DNA of 64,000 nt from Hymenobacter sp. BT559 (lineage in GTDB: Bacteria > Bacteroidota > Bacteroidia > Cytophagales > Hymenobacteraceae). Below the pieces are notes generated by a model, which was given only the letters and a program-made list of their open reading frames with translations, was not told where the DNA came from and made no database searches. The stretch lies in NCBI RefSeq assembly GCF_016427535.1, contig NZ_JAELXV010000005.1:186001-250000 (forward strand), written 5' to 3'. A program made the position numbers and the translations under genes. Shown piece after piece: positions 51,155 through 60,912 of this stretch; position 1 is the first letter of the stretch; every line of letters begins with the position of its first letter.

Positions 51155-52474
51155 ATGACTTTGCTCGTTATTCTGCTCGCCGTGCTGGCGCTCATCGTCC
51201 TCATCAGTTGGGGCAAAGTGAATGCGTTTTTGGCGTTTTTGCTGGTGACTATCCCGGCGGGGTTTGCGCTGGGGCTGGGCTCGAAGCAGGTGATGACTGC
51301 CGTGCAAAAAGGCCTCGGCGATACCCTAGGCTCGGTGGCGCTGGTGGTGGTGCTGGGCGCCATGCTGGGCAAGCTGGTGGCCGAAAGCGGCGCCGCCCAG
51401 CAGATTGCGGCCACCCTCCTAGGTAACCGTGGCGCCAAAGGCATCCAATGGACGCTGATGCTGACGGGCTTTATCATCGGCATTCCGCTGTTTTACAACG
51501 TGGGTTTTCTGCTGATAATGCCGCTGATTTTTTCGGTGGTCTACCAGTACAAGCTGCCGGCCGTGTACGTGGGCCTGCCCATGCTGGCGGCACTGTCGGT
51601 GCTGCACGGCTTCTTGCCGCCCCACCCGTCGCCCACAGCCATGGTCGTGCAGTTTCACGCAGATATGGGCCTCACGTTCTTGTACGGGCTGCTGGTGGCG
51701 GTGCCGGCCATCGTGCTGGCGGGGCCGGTGTACACGCGCACGCTGCGGGGCCTGGTGTCGGTGCCGCGGCCCGGGCTGGTAGCCGAGCCGCTACCCGCCG
51801 AGGTGCTGCCGGGGCGGCTCAATAGCTTTTTATCATCGCTGCTGCCAGTGCTGGTGCTGGCGGTGGTGCTGGGCCTGCAAGCCGTGCTGCCCGCGGGCGG
51901 GGCCCTAGGTCCGGTGCTGGCCTTCCTCAGCGACCCAAGCGTGGTGATGCTGCTGTCGGTGGTGGTGGCTACGTTCAGCCTAGGTACGGGGCTGGGCCGG
52001 CCGGTGCCCAAAGTAATGGAAACCTACGCTGCGGCCGTGAGCGACGTGGCCCCGATTCTGCTCATCATCGGTGGGGCGGGCGCGCTCAAGGAAGTGCTGG
52101 TGGCCAGCGGCGCTAGCCAGCACCTAGCGGCGGGCTTGCAGGACACGGGGCTGCCCCCGCTGCTGCTGGGCTGGCTCATTGCGGGCTTCATTCGGGTATG
52201 CCTGGGCTCGTCTACGGTGGCGGGCCTCACGGCGGCGGGCGTGGTGCTGCCCACGCTGGCCCAATCGCACGCCAACCCCAACCTGATGGTGCTGGCCATT
52301 GGGGCGGGTAGCCTCCTGTTTTCGCACTTCAACGACGGCGGGTTTTGGCTGTTCAAGGAATACTTCGGCCTGTCGGTGAAGGACACGTTGCGCTCGTGGT
52401 CGATGATGGAAACCATCGTGTCGGTGGTGGGCCTGCTGGGCGTGCTACTGCTCGATTGGGCGCTGCCAGCCTAG
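51155..52474 (+). CDS. GntP family gluconate:H+ symporter
   Basis: The start at 51155 (MTLLVILLAVLALIVLISWG) begins the first membrane helix; the upstream in-frame codons are not family-like. About 12-14 membrane segments are visible, with GLGDTLGSVALVVVLGAMLG, HGFLPPHPSPTAMV and HFNDGGFWLFKEYFGLS, all conserved in GntP/Dsd permeases. The length is 439 aa. It likely imports gluconate or a related sugar acid; a gluconolactonase-like gene lies 7 kb away. Confidence 0.9.
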   Translation: MTLLVILLAVLALIVLISWGKVNAFLAFLLVTIPAGFALGLGSKQVMTAVQKGLGDTLGSVALVVVLGAMLGKLVAESGAAQQIAATLLGNRGAKGIQWTLMLTGFIIGIPLFYNVGFLLIMPLIFSVVYQYKLPAVYVGLPMLAALSVLHGFLPPHPSPTAMVVQFHADMGLTFLYGLLVAVPAIVLAGPVYTRTLRGLVSVPRPGLVAEPLPAEVLPGRLNSFLSSLLPVLVLAVVLGLQAVLPAGGALGPVLAFLSDPSVVMLLSVVVATFSLGTGLGRPVPKVMETYAAAVSDVAPILLIIGGAGALKEVLVASGASQHLAAGLQDTGLPPLLLGWLIAGFIRVCLGSSTVAGLTAAGVVLPTLAQSHANPNLMVLAIGAGSLLFSHFNDGGFWLFKEYFGLSVKDTLRSWSMMETIVSVVGLLGVLLLDWALPA

Positions 52475-52549
52475 GGGCCGTGTCTGCACACTTCCTGCCT
52501 TTGCGTTACTTTGCGCGGCTACTGGCAGCCAAGTAGTAGTCGCAGGCTT

Positions 52550-53779
52550 ATGGAGTTATACACCATTTTTTTGCAACCCTTGGTGGGGCCCGGGCTTGCC
52601 CTTGGGCTGCTAGTGGCAGGCGGGTGGCGCCAACGCTCGGCGGCGGGCTTGGCGCTAGCGCTGGGACTGCTGCTGCCCGCCTTTGTGGCAGCGCAGGGGC
52701 TGCTGAACTTCGCGTACTGGTGCAGCCAGCCGCTAACTACGGCAGGGCCCACTCCGCCGGTGCTGCCCTGGTACTGCGAGCTGCTGCTAGTGCCAGTTTG
52801 CTACCTGTATTTTCGGGTGCTGAGCCGAACTCGGGCCGCGGGGCCTTTGGCGTGGCGGCACTTGCTACCAGGGCTAGGGCAACTGGGACTGTTTGCTGGC
52901 GTGGCCATCCTCGGCCTAGGGGCGCAGCGGGGGGCGCTGGCCGCTCATTTTGGCTCGCCGGGGGCGGCGGCCAGATTGCTGGGGCACGTAGTGGGACCGC
53001 TTTCGCTCGTTTGCTACGTGCTGCTTTTTCTCTACGGCCTGCGCGCCCTCGACGACCACCGGCGCTACCACGCCAGCTGGCCGGCCGAAGGCGACTGGCA
53101 AGGCTTCGAGCACCAGCGCTCGCTGCTCATCTTGCTGTTGCTGGGCTTCGGCCTGGGGCTGGGGTTTGTGGCGCTCAATGCCTGGTTTGGGCCGCTGGCG
53201 TATTCGGCCAGCTGGTACGGGTTTGCAGTGCGCGGCGGCCTTATTTTTGGGCTGGCGGTGGTGGGCCTGCAAGCCACGTATGCGCGGGTAGTCGGGCCAG
53301 CCCGCCGGTACGGCCTGCCCGCTGGCTGGGCGGTAGCTACGCCGCCCCCGGCTGCCAGCGGTGCCCTACGCATGTCTACGCCAGCACCCGTTTTGGTCTC
53401 AGACGAGCCTCTAGGTCCGGCTCCAGAGCCCGCCCCCGACTTGCTACTGTGGCGCGACCGGCTATTGCAGCTCATGGACCAGGCGCAACCCTGGCGCGAG
53501 CCCGACCTCACGCTGCCCGAGCTGGCGCAATGGCTCCAGTTGCACCCGGCTTTTTTGTCTAAAGTCATCAATGCGGGCTGCGGGCAGAACTTCAATGATT
53601 TCGTGAACACCTACCGCACCCAGGAGGCCCAGCACAAACTGGCCGACCCGCGCTTTGCACACTACTCCGTGCTGGGGGTGGCCCTAGAAAGCGGTTTCAA
53701 CTCAAAATCAACATTTAACCGCGTTTTCAAGAAGCTGACCGGCCAGGCGCCCAGCGATATATCCCGACCCAAATTATAA
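52550..53779 (+). CDS. Membrane-bound AraC-type regulator
   Basis: The N-terminal half has seven predicted membrane segments (from FLQPLVGPGLALGLLVAGG to GLIFGLAVVGLQATY). After a Pro-rich linker (about 280-310) comes an AraC-type helix-turn-helix domain (about 320-409) with LHPAFLSKVINAGCGQNFND and GVALESGFNSKSTFNRVFK. Such membrane-embedded HTH proteins are common in Bacteroidota; the signal is unknown. The start at 52550 is chosen because the preceding 13 codons are not membrane-like. The length is 409 aa. Confidence 0.85.
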   Translation: MELYTIFLQPLVGPGLALGLLVAGGWRQRSAAGLALALGLLLPAFVAAQGLLNFAYWCSQPLTTAGPTPPVLPWYCELLLVPVCYLYFRVLSRTRAAGPLAWRHLLPGLGQLGLFAGVAILGLGAQRGALAAHFGSPGAAARLLGHVVGPLSLVCYVLLFLYGLRALDDHRRYHASWPAEGDWQGFEHQRSLLILLLLGFGLGLGFVALNAWFGPLAYSASWYGFAVRGGLIFGLAVVGLQATYARVVGPARRYGLPAGWAVATPPPAASGALRMSTPAPVLVSDEPLGPAPEPAPDLLLWRDRLLQLMDQAQPWREPDLTLPELAQWLQLHPAFLSKVINAGCGQNFNDFVNTYRTQEAQHKLADPRFAHYSVLGVALESGFNSKSTFNRVFKKLTGQAPSDISRPKL

Positions 53780-53844
53780 AGTGAGACGGGCCAGTTTGGC
53801 ATTGTGGGGCGCTAGCCACCGGGCCTAAGGGGAGTTTTGCCCCC

Positions 53845-55068
53845 ATGAAACGACTCGTGCTTTGCTGCCTATTAAGCAGCTGCGGGCTGCTCGCCTTAGC
53901 GCAGCCCACTCCCCTGGCCTGGATTAACGCCCACGCCCAGCCGCTCCGCTCAGTGGCCGAAGCCAACGCTACAGACAACGACAAGGACTTGGCCTTTTTG
54001 GCCCGCACGCTACGGGGCACCACGCTGTGCGGGCTCGGCGAGGCCTCGCACGGCACCCACGAATTTTATTTAACCAAGCTTCGGCTGGTGCGCTACTTGG
54101 TTACGCACCTGCACTACCAGCACCTAGGGCTGGAGTACGAGGCGGGGGCCATCGAGCAGCTAAATGCCTATGTGCAAACGGGGCAGGGCGATGCACGCGC
54201 CTTGCTGCGGCCGCTGCACCTCTACGCCACCGAAGAACTGTACCAGCTGGTGCAATGGGTGGCCGCCTACAACCAAACCCAGGCTCTCGATAATCGCGTG
54301 ACTTTATTCGGCTTCGATACCAATTACACACCCGCCTACCAGGCAGCTGCCGCGGCCATCTGCTTGGCCTACGTGCAGCAGCACCCCGCGCAAGTGCCCG
54401 TCGCCACTGCTGCCGAGCCCGTGCTCACCAAAATCAAGACCTCGTCCACCAGCGCTTTATTTGAGCTGGCCGATGCTGAGGTGGCGGCCTTGCACCAAGC
54501 CACGGCCGCCGTACAGGCCGTGCCTAGCGGCGGCTCTGACGCGGCGTTTCAACGCTTTGCCCAGCAGCTGACCTTGCTCGATGAAGGCACCCGCCTAGGC
54601 GACCCTTTGGCTCGCGACCCGTTTATGGCCGACAACATTGTGGCTTATCAAAGCCTGCACCCCGGCAACACCATGCTGTGGGGCCACAACGTGCACCTGG
54701 CCAAGGACACGACCATGACAAACTACCGCGGCACGGGCTACTACCTGCGGCGGCACTACGGCGCGGGCTACTACGCCCTAGGTTTCGATACGTACCAGGG
54801 CCAGGTCAATGTGCTAGCCAAGGGCGAGTTTGCCACGGAGTCGTTCACGGCGCAGCCCACTTCCTTTTCGGCCCTGCTGGCGCAAGCAAAATATCCCGTT
54901 TTCTTTCTGCCCTTGCCGGCTACTTCGCCTTTGGGAACGGGCATCCGGTTGATTACTCACATCAATTCCAACTGGTCGAAGCAGCGCGAGCTGCCGATGC
55001 GGCCGGGCGTTGATTTTGATGGCTTAGTCTTCGTGCGTCAGACCACCGCTTCTATTCCGTTAAAGTAA
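53845..55068 (+). CDS. Erythromycin esterase family protein
   Basis: A signal peptide (about 1-19) precedes the EreA/ChaN-like fold with LCGLGEASHGTHEFYLTKLR (catalytic His and Glu region), LGLEYEAGAIEQLNAYV, FGFDTNYTP and LWGHNVHLAKD. The length is 407 aa. The family hydrolyses the macrolide ring, but many members have other or unknown substrates, so resistance should not be assumed. Confidence 0.85.
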   Translation: MKRLVLCCLLSSCGLLALAQPTPLAWINAHAQPLRSVAEANATDNDKDLAFLARTLRGTTLCGLGEASHGTHEFYLTKLRLVRYLVTHLHYQHLGLEYEAGAIEQLNAYVQTGQGDARALLRPLHLYATEELYQLVQWVAAYNQTQALDNRVTLFGFDTNYTPAYQAAAAAICLAYVQQHPAQVPVATAAEPVLTKIKTSSTSALFELADAEVAALHQATAAVQAVPSGGSDAAFQRFAQQLTLLDEGTRLGDPLARDPFMADNIVAYQSLHPGNTMLWGHNVHLAKDTTMTNYRGTGYYLRRHYGAGYYALGFDTYQGQVNVLAKGEFATESFTAQPTSFSALLAQAKYPVFFLPLPATSPLGTGIRLITHINSNWSKQRELPMRPGVDFDGLVFVRQTTASIPLK

Positions 55069-55269
55069 CAAGCTACTGCTTTCGGAACTCAGCTGCTGAG
55101 CTTCTCTTGGCCCCTACCTCTGCCCTATCAACGACCTAGGATGCACGCAACGGCGGCCGGGCTACTGTGTCTCTGGCTAGCTGAGGCCCGGCCCGCACCA
55201 CCTGCTGCCAGCGCGTAGTTCACCAGCGCCGGGGTAATTTCAGCCCACCAACCTCTTTCTCTTCCCTAC

Positions 55270-57441
55270 ATGAACCTACCCGCAGGGCGCCGCATGGGCG
55301 CCGCCGTGGCTTTTTTGCTCACCCTAGGTAGCGCCGCGCAGGCGCAGGTGGGCCCCGGCACCCAATGGACCAAAGATGGCAACGGCTACTTCCAGGTCCG
55401 GCAAGACGAAATAGTGGAGCTCGACGCCCGCCAGGCCGATAAGGCGCGCACGGTGCTCAGCAAGCAGCAGCTTACGCCCCAGGGCCAAACCACGCCGCTG
55501 CGTGTGCGCCGCTTCGCGCTCTCCAACGATGGCAAGCTAGTGCTGCTCAACACCAATACCAAGCGAGTATGGCGCTATGACACCCGCGGCGACTACTGGG
55601 TTTTCAACACGACCACGGGCAAGCTGACCCAGCTCGGCAAGGGCCAGCCCGAGTCGTCGCTGATGTTTGCCAAGTTCTCGCCCGATGGCAGCAAAGTGGC
55701 CTATGTGAGCGGCCACAACCTGTACGTGGAGAACCTGGCCGACAACCGCATCACGCAGCTCACCAGCGATGGCACCGACAAGCTCATCAACGGCACCTTC
55801 GACTGGGTATATGAGGAAGAGCTCGACTGCCGCGATGGCTTTCGGTGGAGCCCCGACGGGCAGCGCCTGGCCTACTGGCAGCTCGACGCCCGCAAGACCC
55901 CCAACTACTTGATGCTGAACACCACCGACAAGCTCTACCCCTATACGGTGCCCGTGGAGTACCCGGTGGTGGGCGAAGACCCCAGCCGCTGCCGCGTAGG
56001 CGTAGTGGCCGTGGGCGGCGGCGAAACCAAGTGGATGGACGTGCCCGGCGATGCCGTGCAGCACTACATCCCGCGCATGGAGTGGGCCGACGCCAACACC
56101 TTGATTTTGCAGCAGCTAAACCGCCGCCAAAACGAAAGCAAGCTCATGCTGTGCACCGCCGCCACCGGCGCGGCCAAGCCCATCTACAGCGAAACCGATA
56201 AGGCGTGGATTGATGCCAAGGAAGGCGCCGTGGGTTGGAACTGGATAGACAAAGGCCAGCGCTTTGTGTGGAGCAGCGAGAAGGACGGCTGGCGCCACCT
56301 CTACGCCGTGGACCGCAGCGGCAAAGACAAGCTGCTGACGCCCGGCAACTATGACGTTATTAGCATCGAGAACATCGATGAGGCCGGGGGCAAGATTTAC
56401 TTTATGGCCTCGCCCACCAATGCCACCCAAACCTACCTCTACCAGGTGCCGCTGAAAGGCGGCAAGGCCACCCGCGTAACTCCCCAGAACCTGGCCGGCT
56501 CCCACGGCTACGACATTTCGCCCAACGGCAAAATCGCGCTGCACAACTTCTCCAGCGCGTCTAGCTTCCCTGTGAGCGACGTGGTGAGCCTGCCCGCCCA
56601 CCAGCGCCTGAGCGGCGGCGACGTGCCCGAGCAAGCCAAGCAAATCAAGCTGCCTAAGACGGAGTTTTTCCAAGTGAAAACCGCCGATGGCGTGACCCTC
56701 GACGGCTGGATGGTGAAGCCCACCAACTTCGACCCCGCCAAGAAATACCCCATCGTATTTATGGTGTATGGTGAGCCGGCCAGCCAGACGGTCGTAGACC
56801 GCTTTGGCACCGGCGCCAACCGCCTCTATCAGGGCAGTATGGCCGATGATGGCTACATCTACGCCTCGCTCGAAAACCGGGGCGCCCCGGCACCTAGGGG
56901 CCGCGAGTTCCGCAAGGCCATCTACCACAACATCGGCAAGCTCAACATCCGCGACCAAGCCATGGGGGCCACGGAAGTGCTCAAAAACAAGTGGGTCGAT
57001 ACCAGCCGCGTGGCGGTGTGGGGCTGGAGTGGCGGCGGCTCCAGCACGCTCAGTTTGCTGATGCAGTACCCGCAGATTTATAAGACGGGCATCAGCATCG
57101 CGGCCGTGGACAACCAGCTCAACTACGACAACATCTACCAGGAGCGCTACATGGGCCTGCTGCCCGAAGACAGGCACTACTTCGTGGACAACTCGCCGCT
57201 GGCCCACGCCAAAAACCTGCGCGGCAACCTGCTACTCATCCACGGCACCGGCGATGACAACGTGCACTATAACAACGCCGAACAGATGATAAACGAACTG
57301 GTGAAAAATGGCAAAACCTTCCAGATGATGGCCTACCCCAACCGCACCCACGGCATCTCGGAGGGCGAGGGCACTAGCAAGCACCTAGCCGCCACCTACA
57401 CCAAGTTTTTGAAAGAAAACTGCCCTCCCGGCGGGCGGTAA
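55270..57441 (+). CDS. S9 family peptidase (dipeptidyl peptidase IV-like)
   Basis: A signal peptide (about 1-25) is followed by an eight-bladed propeller (DPPIV N-terminal domain, with FDWVYEEELDCRDGFRWSP carrying the substrate-anchoring Glu pair) and an alpha/beta hydrolase domain. The triad is S587 in GWSGGG, D662 in GTGDDNVHY and H694 in RTHGIS. The length is 723 aa. It probably removes X-Pro or X-Ala dipeptides in the periplasm. It ends before a perfect palindromic terminator. Confidence 0.93.
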   Translation: MNLPAGRRMGAAVAFLLTLGSAAQAQVGPGTQWTKDGNGYFQVRQDEIVELDARQADKARTVLSKQQLTPQGQTTPLRVRRFALSNDGKLVLLNTNTKRVWRYDTRGDYWVFNTTTGKLTQLGKGQPESSLMFAKFSPDGSKVAYVSGHNLYVENLADNRITQLTSDGTDKLINGTFDWVYEEELDCRDGFRWSPDGQRLAYWQLDARKTPNYLMLNTTDKLYPYTVPVEYPVVGEDPSRCRVGVVAVGGGETKWMDVPGDAVQHYIPRMEWADANTLILQQLNRRQNESKLMLCTAATGAAKPIYSETDKAWIDAKEGAVGWNWIDKGQRFVWSSEKDGWRHLYAVDRSGKDKLLTPGNYDVISIENIDEAGGKIYFMASPTNATQTYLYQVPLKGGKATRVTPQNLAGSHGYDISPNGKIALHNFSSASSFPVSDVVSLPAHQRLSGGDVPEQAKQIKLPKTEFFQVKTADGVTLDGWMVKPTNFDPAKKYPIVFMVYGEPASQTVVDRFGTGANRLYQGSMADDGYIYASLENRGAPAPRGREFRKAIYHNIGKLNIRDQAMGATEVLKNKWVDTSRVAVWGWSGGGSSTLSLLMQYPQIYKTGISIAAVDNQLNYDNIYQERYMGLLPEDRHYFVDNSPLAHAKNLRGNLLLIHGTGDDNVHYNNAEQMINELVKNGKTFQMMAYPNRTHGISEGEGTSKHLAATYTKFLKENCPPGGR

Positions 57442-57498
57442 TACTGGCTGTTGGTACGCGCCGCCTGGGCAGCACCAGTAGCCCCACCGCTGGAATAC

Positions 57499-57544
57499 CC
57501 AACTAAAAGCCCCCACAGTAGCTACTGTGGGGGCTTTTAGTTGG
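57499..57544. terminator. Bidirectional terminator, 46-bp perfect palindrome
   Basis: CCAACTAAAAGCCCCCACAG followed by TAG is complementary to 57522-57544 with no unpaired centre base, with A- and T-runs on both sides. It sits between convergent S9 peptidase and SDR genes. Confidence 0.85.
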
Positions 57545-57562
57545 CTGAAGGCTAATGGCTAG

Positions 57563-58444
57563 TTAAGCAGCAAAATAATCTCCTTGCTCCAAATCTTCCA
57601 GCAGCCCTAGGTGCGTGGGCTGCCAGCCCAGCCGCTGCTGCGTGAGCGCACTCGACGCCGCCATATCGAGGCCAGCGAAGCGGGCCATCCAGCCAAAGTA
57701 ATCGGCTGCTTCTTCTGTCGATTTTGACACTACCGGCACACCTAGGTGCTGGCCAATGATAGTAGCTATGTCGCGAAGGGCGACGCCCTCATCGCCTACG
57801 CCGTGGTAACGGGCCCCAGCCTCGCCGTGCTCTACCGCCAGCCGAAACAGGCGGGCGGCATCGCGGCGGTGTACCGCTGGCCAGCGGTTCAGACCCTCGC
57901 CTAGGTAAGCGGCTGCGCCCTTTTGGCGGGCCAAGCTGATAAGGTAGGGCACAAAGCCATGGTCGCCCGCATCGTGTACTGACGCGGCTAGCCGCACTAC
58001 TGAGGCACGCACGCCCTGCGACACCAGCGCCAGCGCCGCTTGCTCCGAAGCGCGCACTCCCGCGCCGGGCGTATCCTCTTCGGTGGCAGGGCGACCCAGT
58101 GCAAAGCCAGCGAATCCGGAGGTCACGACCAGCGGCCGGCCGGAGCCAGCCAGCACGCTGCCCATGGCGGCGATGGCGCTACTGTCGGTGCCCGCCGCTG
58201 CTTCGTACTGCGAGAAATCGTGGTTGTAAGCCAAGTGAATAACGCCATCGGCGGCAGCGGCCCCGCGCTTCAGGCTGTCCAGGTCGTTGAGGTCACCTAG
58301 CAGCACCTCGGCCCCGGCCGTTACCAAGGCCTGTGCCGAAGCATCGGAGCGGGCCAGGCCCAGCACTTGGTGGCCGGCTTGCCGTAACTCTTGCACTACG
58401 GCCGAGCCCACAAAGCCCGACGCGCCCGTTACAAAGACTTTCAT
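57563..58444 (-). CDS. NAD(P)-dependent epimerase/SDR family protein
   Basis: The Rossmann motif is VTGASGFVGSAVVQELRQAG, then LLGDLNDLDSLKRGAAAADG and VIHLAYNH. The active-site YxxxK is not present in the usual form, so it is an extended/atypical SDR. The length is 293 aa. It is common in Bacteroidota next to AraC regulators, as here, where the AraC gene lies upstream on the same strand and could control it. Confidence 0.85.
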   Translation of the reverse strand: MKVFVTGASGFVGSAVVQELRQAGHQVLGLARSDASAQALVTAGAEVLLGDLNDLDSLKRGAAAADGVIHLAYNHDFSQYEAAAGTDSSAIAAMGSVLAGSGRPLVVTSGFAGFALGRPATEEDTPGAGVRASEQAALALVSQGVRASVVRLAASVHDAGDHGFVPYLISLARQKGAAAYLGEGLNRWPAVHRRDAARLFRLAVEHGEAGARYHGVGDEGVALRDIATIIGQHLGVPVVSKSTEEAADYFGWMARFAGLDMAASSALTQQRLGWQPTHLGLLEDLEQGDYFAA

Positions 58445-58541
58445 AAAATGGTCTGTTTAGCGTAGCAGTAGTACTACAGCGCAAAGGTCCGGCGACTACC
58501 TAGGGGCCATGCTGCGCGGCGCAAACCATCTACGGTAAAAA

Positions 58542-59450
58542 TCAAACAACCACGGGCGCCCGGTAATCGCCAGGGGCTAGGCCGGTTTGGCGCTTGAAAA
58601 AGTGGCAGAAATGGGCGGTATCGGTAAAGCCGAGGCTGTCGGCAATTTCTGCCACCGTCCAGCTCGATTGTTTCAGCAGTTGCCGGGCCTCCTGGGCCAT
58701 GCGGTCGGCGAGCAGGGCGGTGGTGGTGTGGCCGGTGGCTTCCTTCAACACTCGGTTGAGGTGGTTGACGTGCACAGCCAGCGCATCGGCGTAGTCGCGA
58801 GCGGTGCGCAGGGCCAGCTGCTGCCGCGGGGCCGCCAGCGGGAATTGCCGCTCCAATAAATCGGTAAATTGCGCGGCTAGCCGGCCGGCCGCTGTGGGGG
58901 CCGGCAGCGGCACTAGGTCGGGCCGCAGCTTTTGGCTGTAGTAGATGAGCTCCAGCAAGTACGCCCGCAGCAGCTCGTGGCTATACGCGTAGCCCGAGCC
59001 ACTTTCGCGCATCATTTTCTCAAAAATATCCGCCAGCGCGGCGTACTCGGCTTCGTTCACCATCAGCACTGGGCAGGCGCCGCCCCCAAATATGGGCAGC
59101 TCATCCAGCACAATGCCGCCCTTCACAGGCAGCAGAAACTCGTCGGTAAATAGGCAGACGTAACCCGTCTGGTTAGTGTCGTGGGGGTGCCAGCGGTAGG
59201 GCACGCGCGAGGTGGCAAACCATAGCCCTAGGTCCTCTACTTCGACCTCCTGGTCGGCATACTCAATCCGGCTGCGCCCCCGCACCAGGCTCACCTTATA
59301 AAACGGCCGCCGGTCGAAGCTCATTGCTGGGCGCTGCTCGCGGTTAGCCATCAGGCTGGCCACCTCTAGTACTTTAAACTGGCCCGCCGCAAGCGGCCGG
59401 GCGCTGGGCGCGCCACTAGGATAAAACTCTGCAAAAGGGTTAGTAGACAT
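58542..59450 (-). CDS. AraC family transcriptional regulator
   Basis: The start at 59450 (MSTNPFAEFYPSG) is preferred, with a -7 element 20 nt upstream. The C-terminal AraC domain (about 200-300) has ADALAVHVNHLNRVLKEATG and VAEIADSLGFTDTAHFCHFF then KRQTGLAPGDYR. The N-terminal domain is a cupin-like sensor. The length is 302 aa. The neighbouring SDR gene is a plausible target. Confidence 0.87.
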   Translation of the reverse strand: MSTNPFAEFYPSGAPSARPLAAGQFKVLEVASLMANREQRPAMSFDRRPFYKVSLVRGRSRIEYADQEVEVEDLGLWFATSRVPYRWHPHDTNQTGYVCLFTDEFLLPVKGGIVLDELPIFGGGACPVLMVNEAEYAALADIFEKMMRESGSGYAYSHELLRAYLLELIYYSQKLRPDLVPLPAPTAAGRLAAQFTDLLERQFPLAAPRQQLALRTARDYADALAVHVNHLNRVLKEATGHTTTALLADRMAQEARQLLKQSSWTVAEIADSLGFTDTAHFCHFFKRQTGLAPGDYRAPVVV

Positions 59451-59470
59451 AGTGGCCGGGCTGTATAAAT

Positions 59471-59478
59471 CAAAGGTA
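59471..59478 (-). promoter_or_regulatory. Candidate -7 element of AraC gene (TACCTTTG)
   Basis: Exact TANNTTTG match on the minus strand, 20 nt upstream of the chosen start. No -33 TTG at normal spacing. Confidence 0.45.
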
Positions 59479-59573
59479 TTACTCCGGGCCAAGTTGCGCT
59501 GCCGGATGTACTAACCTAGATATGCTGGCGCGAGTACGCTGCGCTAAACTCGCGCCAGCACATATTTAACATT

Positions 59574-60500
59574 TTACTGCCCACCCTTTACGCGCATGGG
59601 CAGCACATACACCGCCTCCGAGGCTGTGATGAACAGCGTCTTGCGGTATTTGCCGCCGAAGCACACGTTGGCGGTCCAGTCGCCGGGCACATCGATGTGG
59701 GCCACTTGCTGGCCGGCGGGGCTATACACGGTCACGCCTTTACCGGTGAGGTAGACGTTGCCGCGCTCGTCGAGGGTCATGCCATCCGAGCCCTGGTTGA
59801 CGAAGAGCTGCTTATCGGTGAGCGTGCCGCCCGGCCCCACCTGGTAGCGATACGTTTTGTTGCCCCCGATATCGGCCACGTAGAGCGTGCGGCCATCGTG
59901 GGTGCCAATGATGCCGTTGGGCTGCTTTAGCTGCGTTTCGATGGTGGTGGGCTGCTTCTGCCCGGGCCCTAGGTAGTATACATACTGCCCGGGCAGTTCA
60001 GGCGTGGTATGCGCCCAGTAGTCGCGCTGGTAGTAGGGGTCGGTAAAAAACAGCCCGCCCTTGGGGTCTACCCACACATCGTTGGGGCCGTTGAAGCGGC
60101 GGCCATTGAGCTGGTCGAGCAATACCGTGACCTTGCCGCTGGGGCTGATGGACCAGAGCTGATTCTTTTCATCGGCGCAGGCAATAAGGTTGCCCTTTTG
60201 GTCGAAATACAGGCCATTGGCCCGCCCGGCGGGGTCCAGAAAAACGGACAGCTTGCCATCGGTGCTGTACTTCCAAATCTTGTTATTGGGCTGGTCGGTA
60301 AAGAAGACGTTGCCCGCTCGGTCCACGGCCGGGCCCTCCGTGAATTTAAACTGCTTGGACACCAGCTGCGGCGTAGCCGAGTTGGCAAATAAGTCGCTCG
60401 TGCCAGCCGGAGCCTGCCCTAGGGCTACTTCGTTTAGTCCTATCACGCTCAGCACGCCTGCCAGCGCCCAGCCCCGCGGCCACCATTGCCCAACTACCAT
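59574..60500 (-). CDS. SMP-30/gluconolactonase-like exported protein
   Basis: A signal peptide (about 1-30) is followed by a six-bladed SMP-30/gluconolactonase propeller: FTEGPAVDRAGNVFFTDQPN, NGPNDVWVDPKGGLFFTDPY, KQPNGIIGTHDGRTLYVADI and GSDGMTLDERGNVYLTG, with metal-ligand Glu, Asn and Asp positions retained. The length is 308 aa. A lactonase role is likely but the substrate is not fixed. Confidence 0.88.
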   Translation of the reverse strand: MVVGQWWPRGWALAGVLSVIGLNEVALGQAPAGTSDLFANSATPQLVSKQFKFTEGPAVDRAGNVFFTDQPNNKIWKYSTDGKLSVFLDPAGRANGLYFDQKGNLIACADEKNQLWSISPSGKVTVLLDQLNGRRFNGPNDVWVDPKGGLFFTDPYYQRDYWAHTTPELPGQYVYYLGPGQKQPTTIETQLKQPNGIIGTHDGRTLYVADIGGNKTYRYQVGPGGTLTDKQLFVNQGSDGMTLDERGNVYLTGKGVTVYSPAGQQVAHIDVPGDWTANVCFGGKYRKTLFITASEAVYVLPMRVKGGQ

Positions 60501-60912
60501 ACAAAAAGAAGTAAAAAAGAAAAGTGCAGTATACGGCTACAGGCCGGAAACAGCGCGCCAGCTCTCGCGCCACAGCAAGTTGGAGGGAAACCAATAATTG
60601 TACTTTAACAATAAATACTAGCCCATATTACCTACATCATTTCTTCATAAAAATTAGTCTAAAAATATTTTTGGAGCTTTTAAGAATAGCTAATTCAAAG
60701 CCAAAAACCTATATACAGCAACAGCTACTTCTGGCGCTCCTGCCAAGCAAAAAGGTTTTGGCAACCTCCCCGCATCATTCATACTTGCCTTGACGATGAA
60801 AACAACGCATGTAGCTAACCAGGTGAAAATCGAAGGTATACTGTAGGCGGTTTCCAAAAAACAGATACCTTGCAGCGCCTCTGGCAACCTTTTCCAACCT
60901 CACTCACACTCT
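60501..60912. other. AT-rich divergent intergenic region
   Basis: The gap between the divergent gluconolactonase-like and M4 protease genes is AT-rich at 60595-60720 and holds a TANNTTTG match (TATTTTTG, 60666-60673, plus strand), 240 nt before the protease. No credible gene is seen; a 65-codon minus frame at 60690-60887 has no supporting features. Confidence 0.4.

Noticed and set aside
52624..53562. 312-codon plus-strand frame overlapping the membrane AraC gene
   Set aside because: Arg/Ala-rich out-of-frame translation; the real frame shows membrane helices and an HTH domain.
53845..55068. Macrolide resistance gene
   Set aside because: Only family membership of the erythromycin esterase fold can be shown; resistance function cannot be inferred from sequence.
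56116..57207. 363-codon minus-strand frame inside the S9 peptidase gene
   Set aside because: Antisense shadow; composition is His/Val/Gly-rich with no family resemblance, and the plus strand has the full catalytic triad.
60690..60887. 65-codon minus-strand frame in the divergent gap
   Set aside because: No motif, no credible neighbour relation, lies in an AT-rich regulatory gap.
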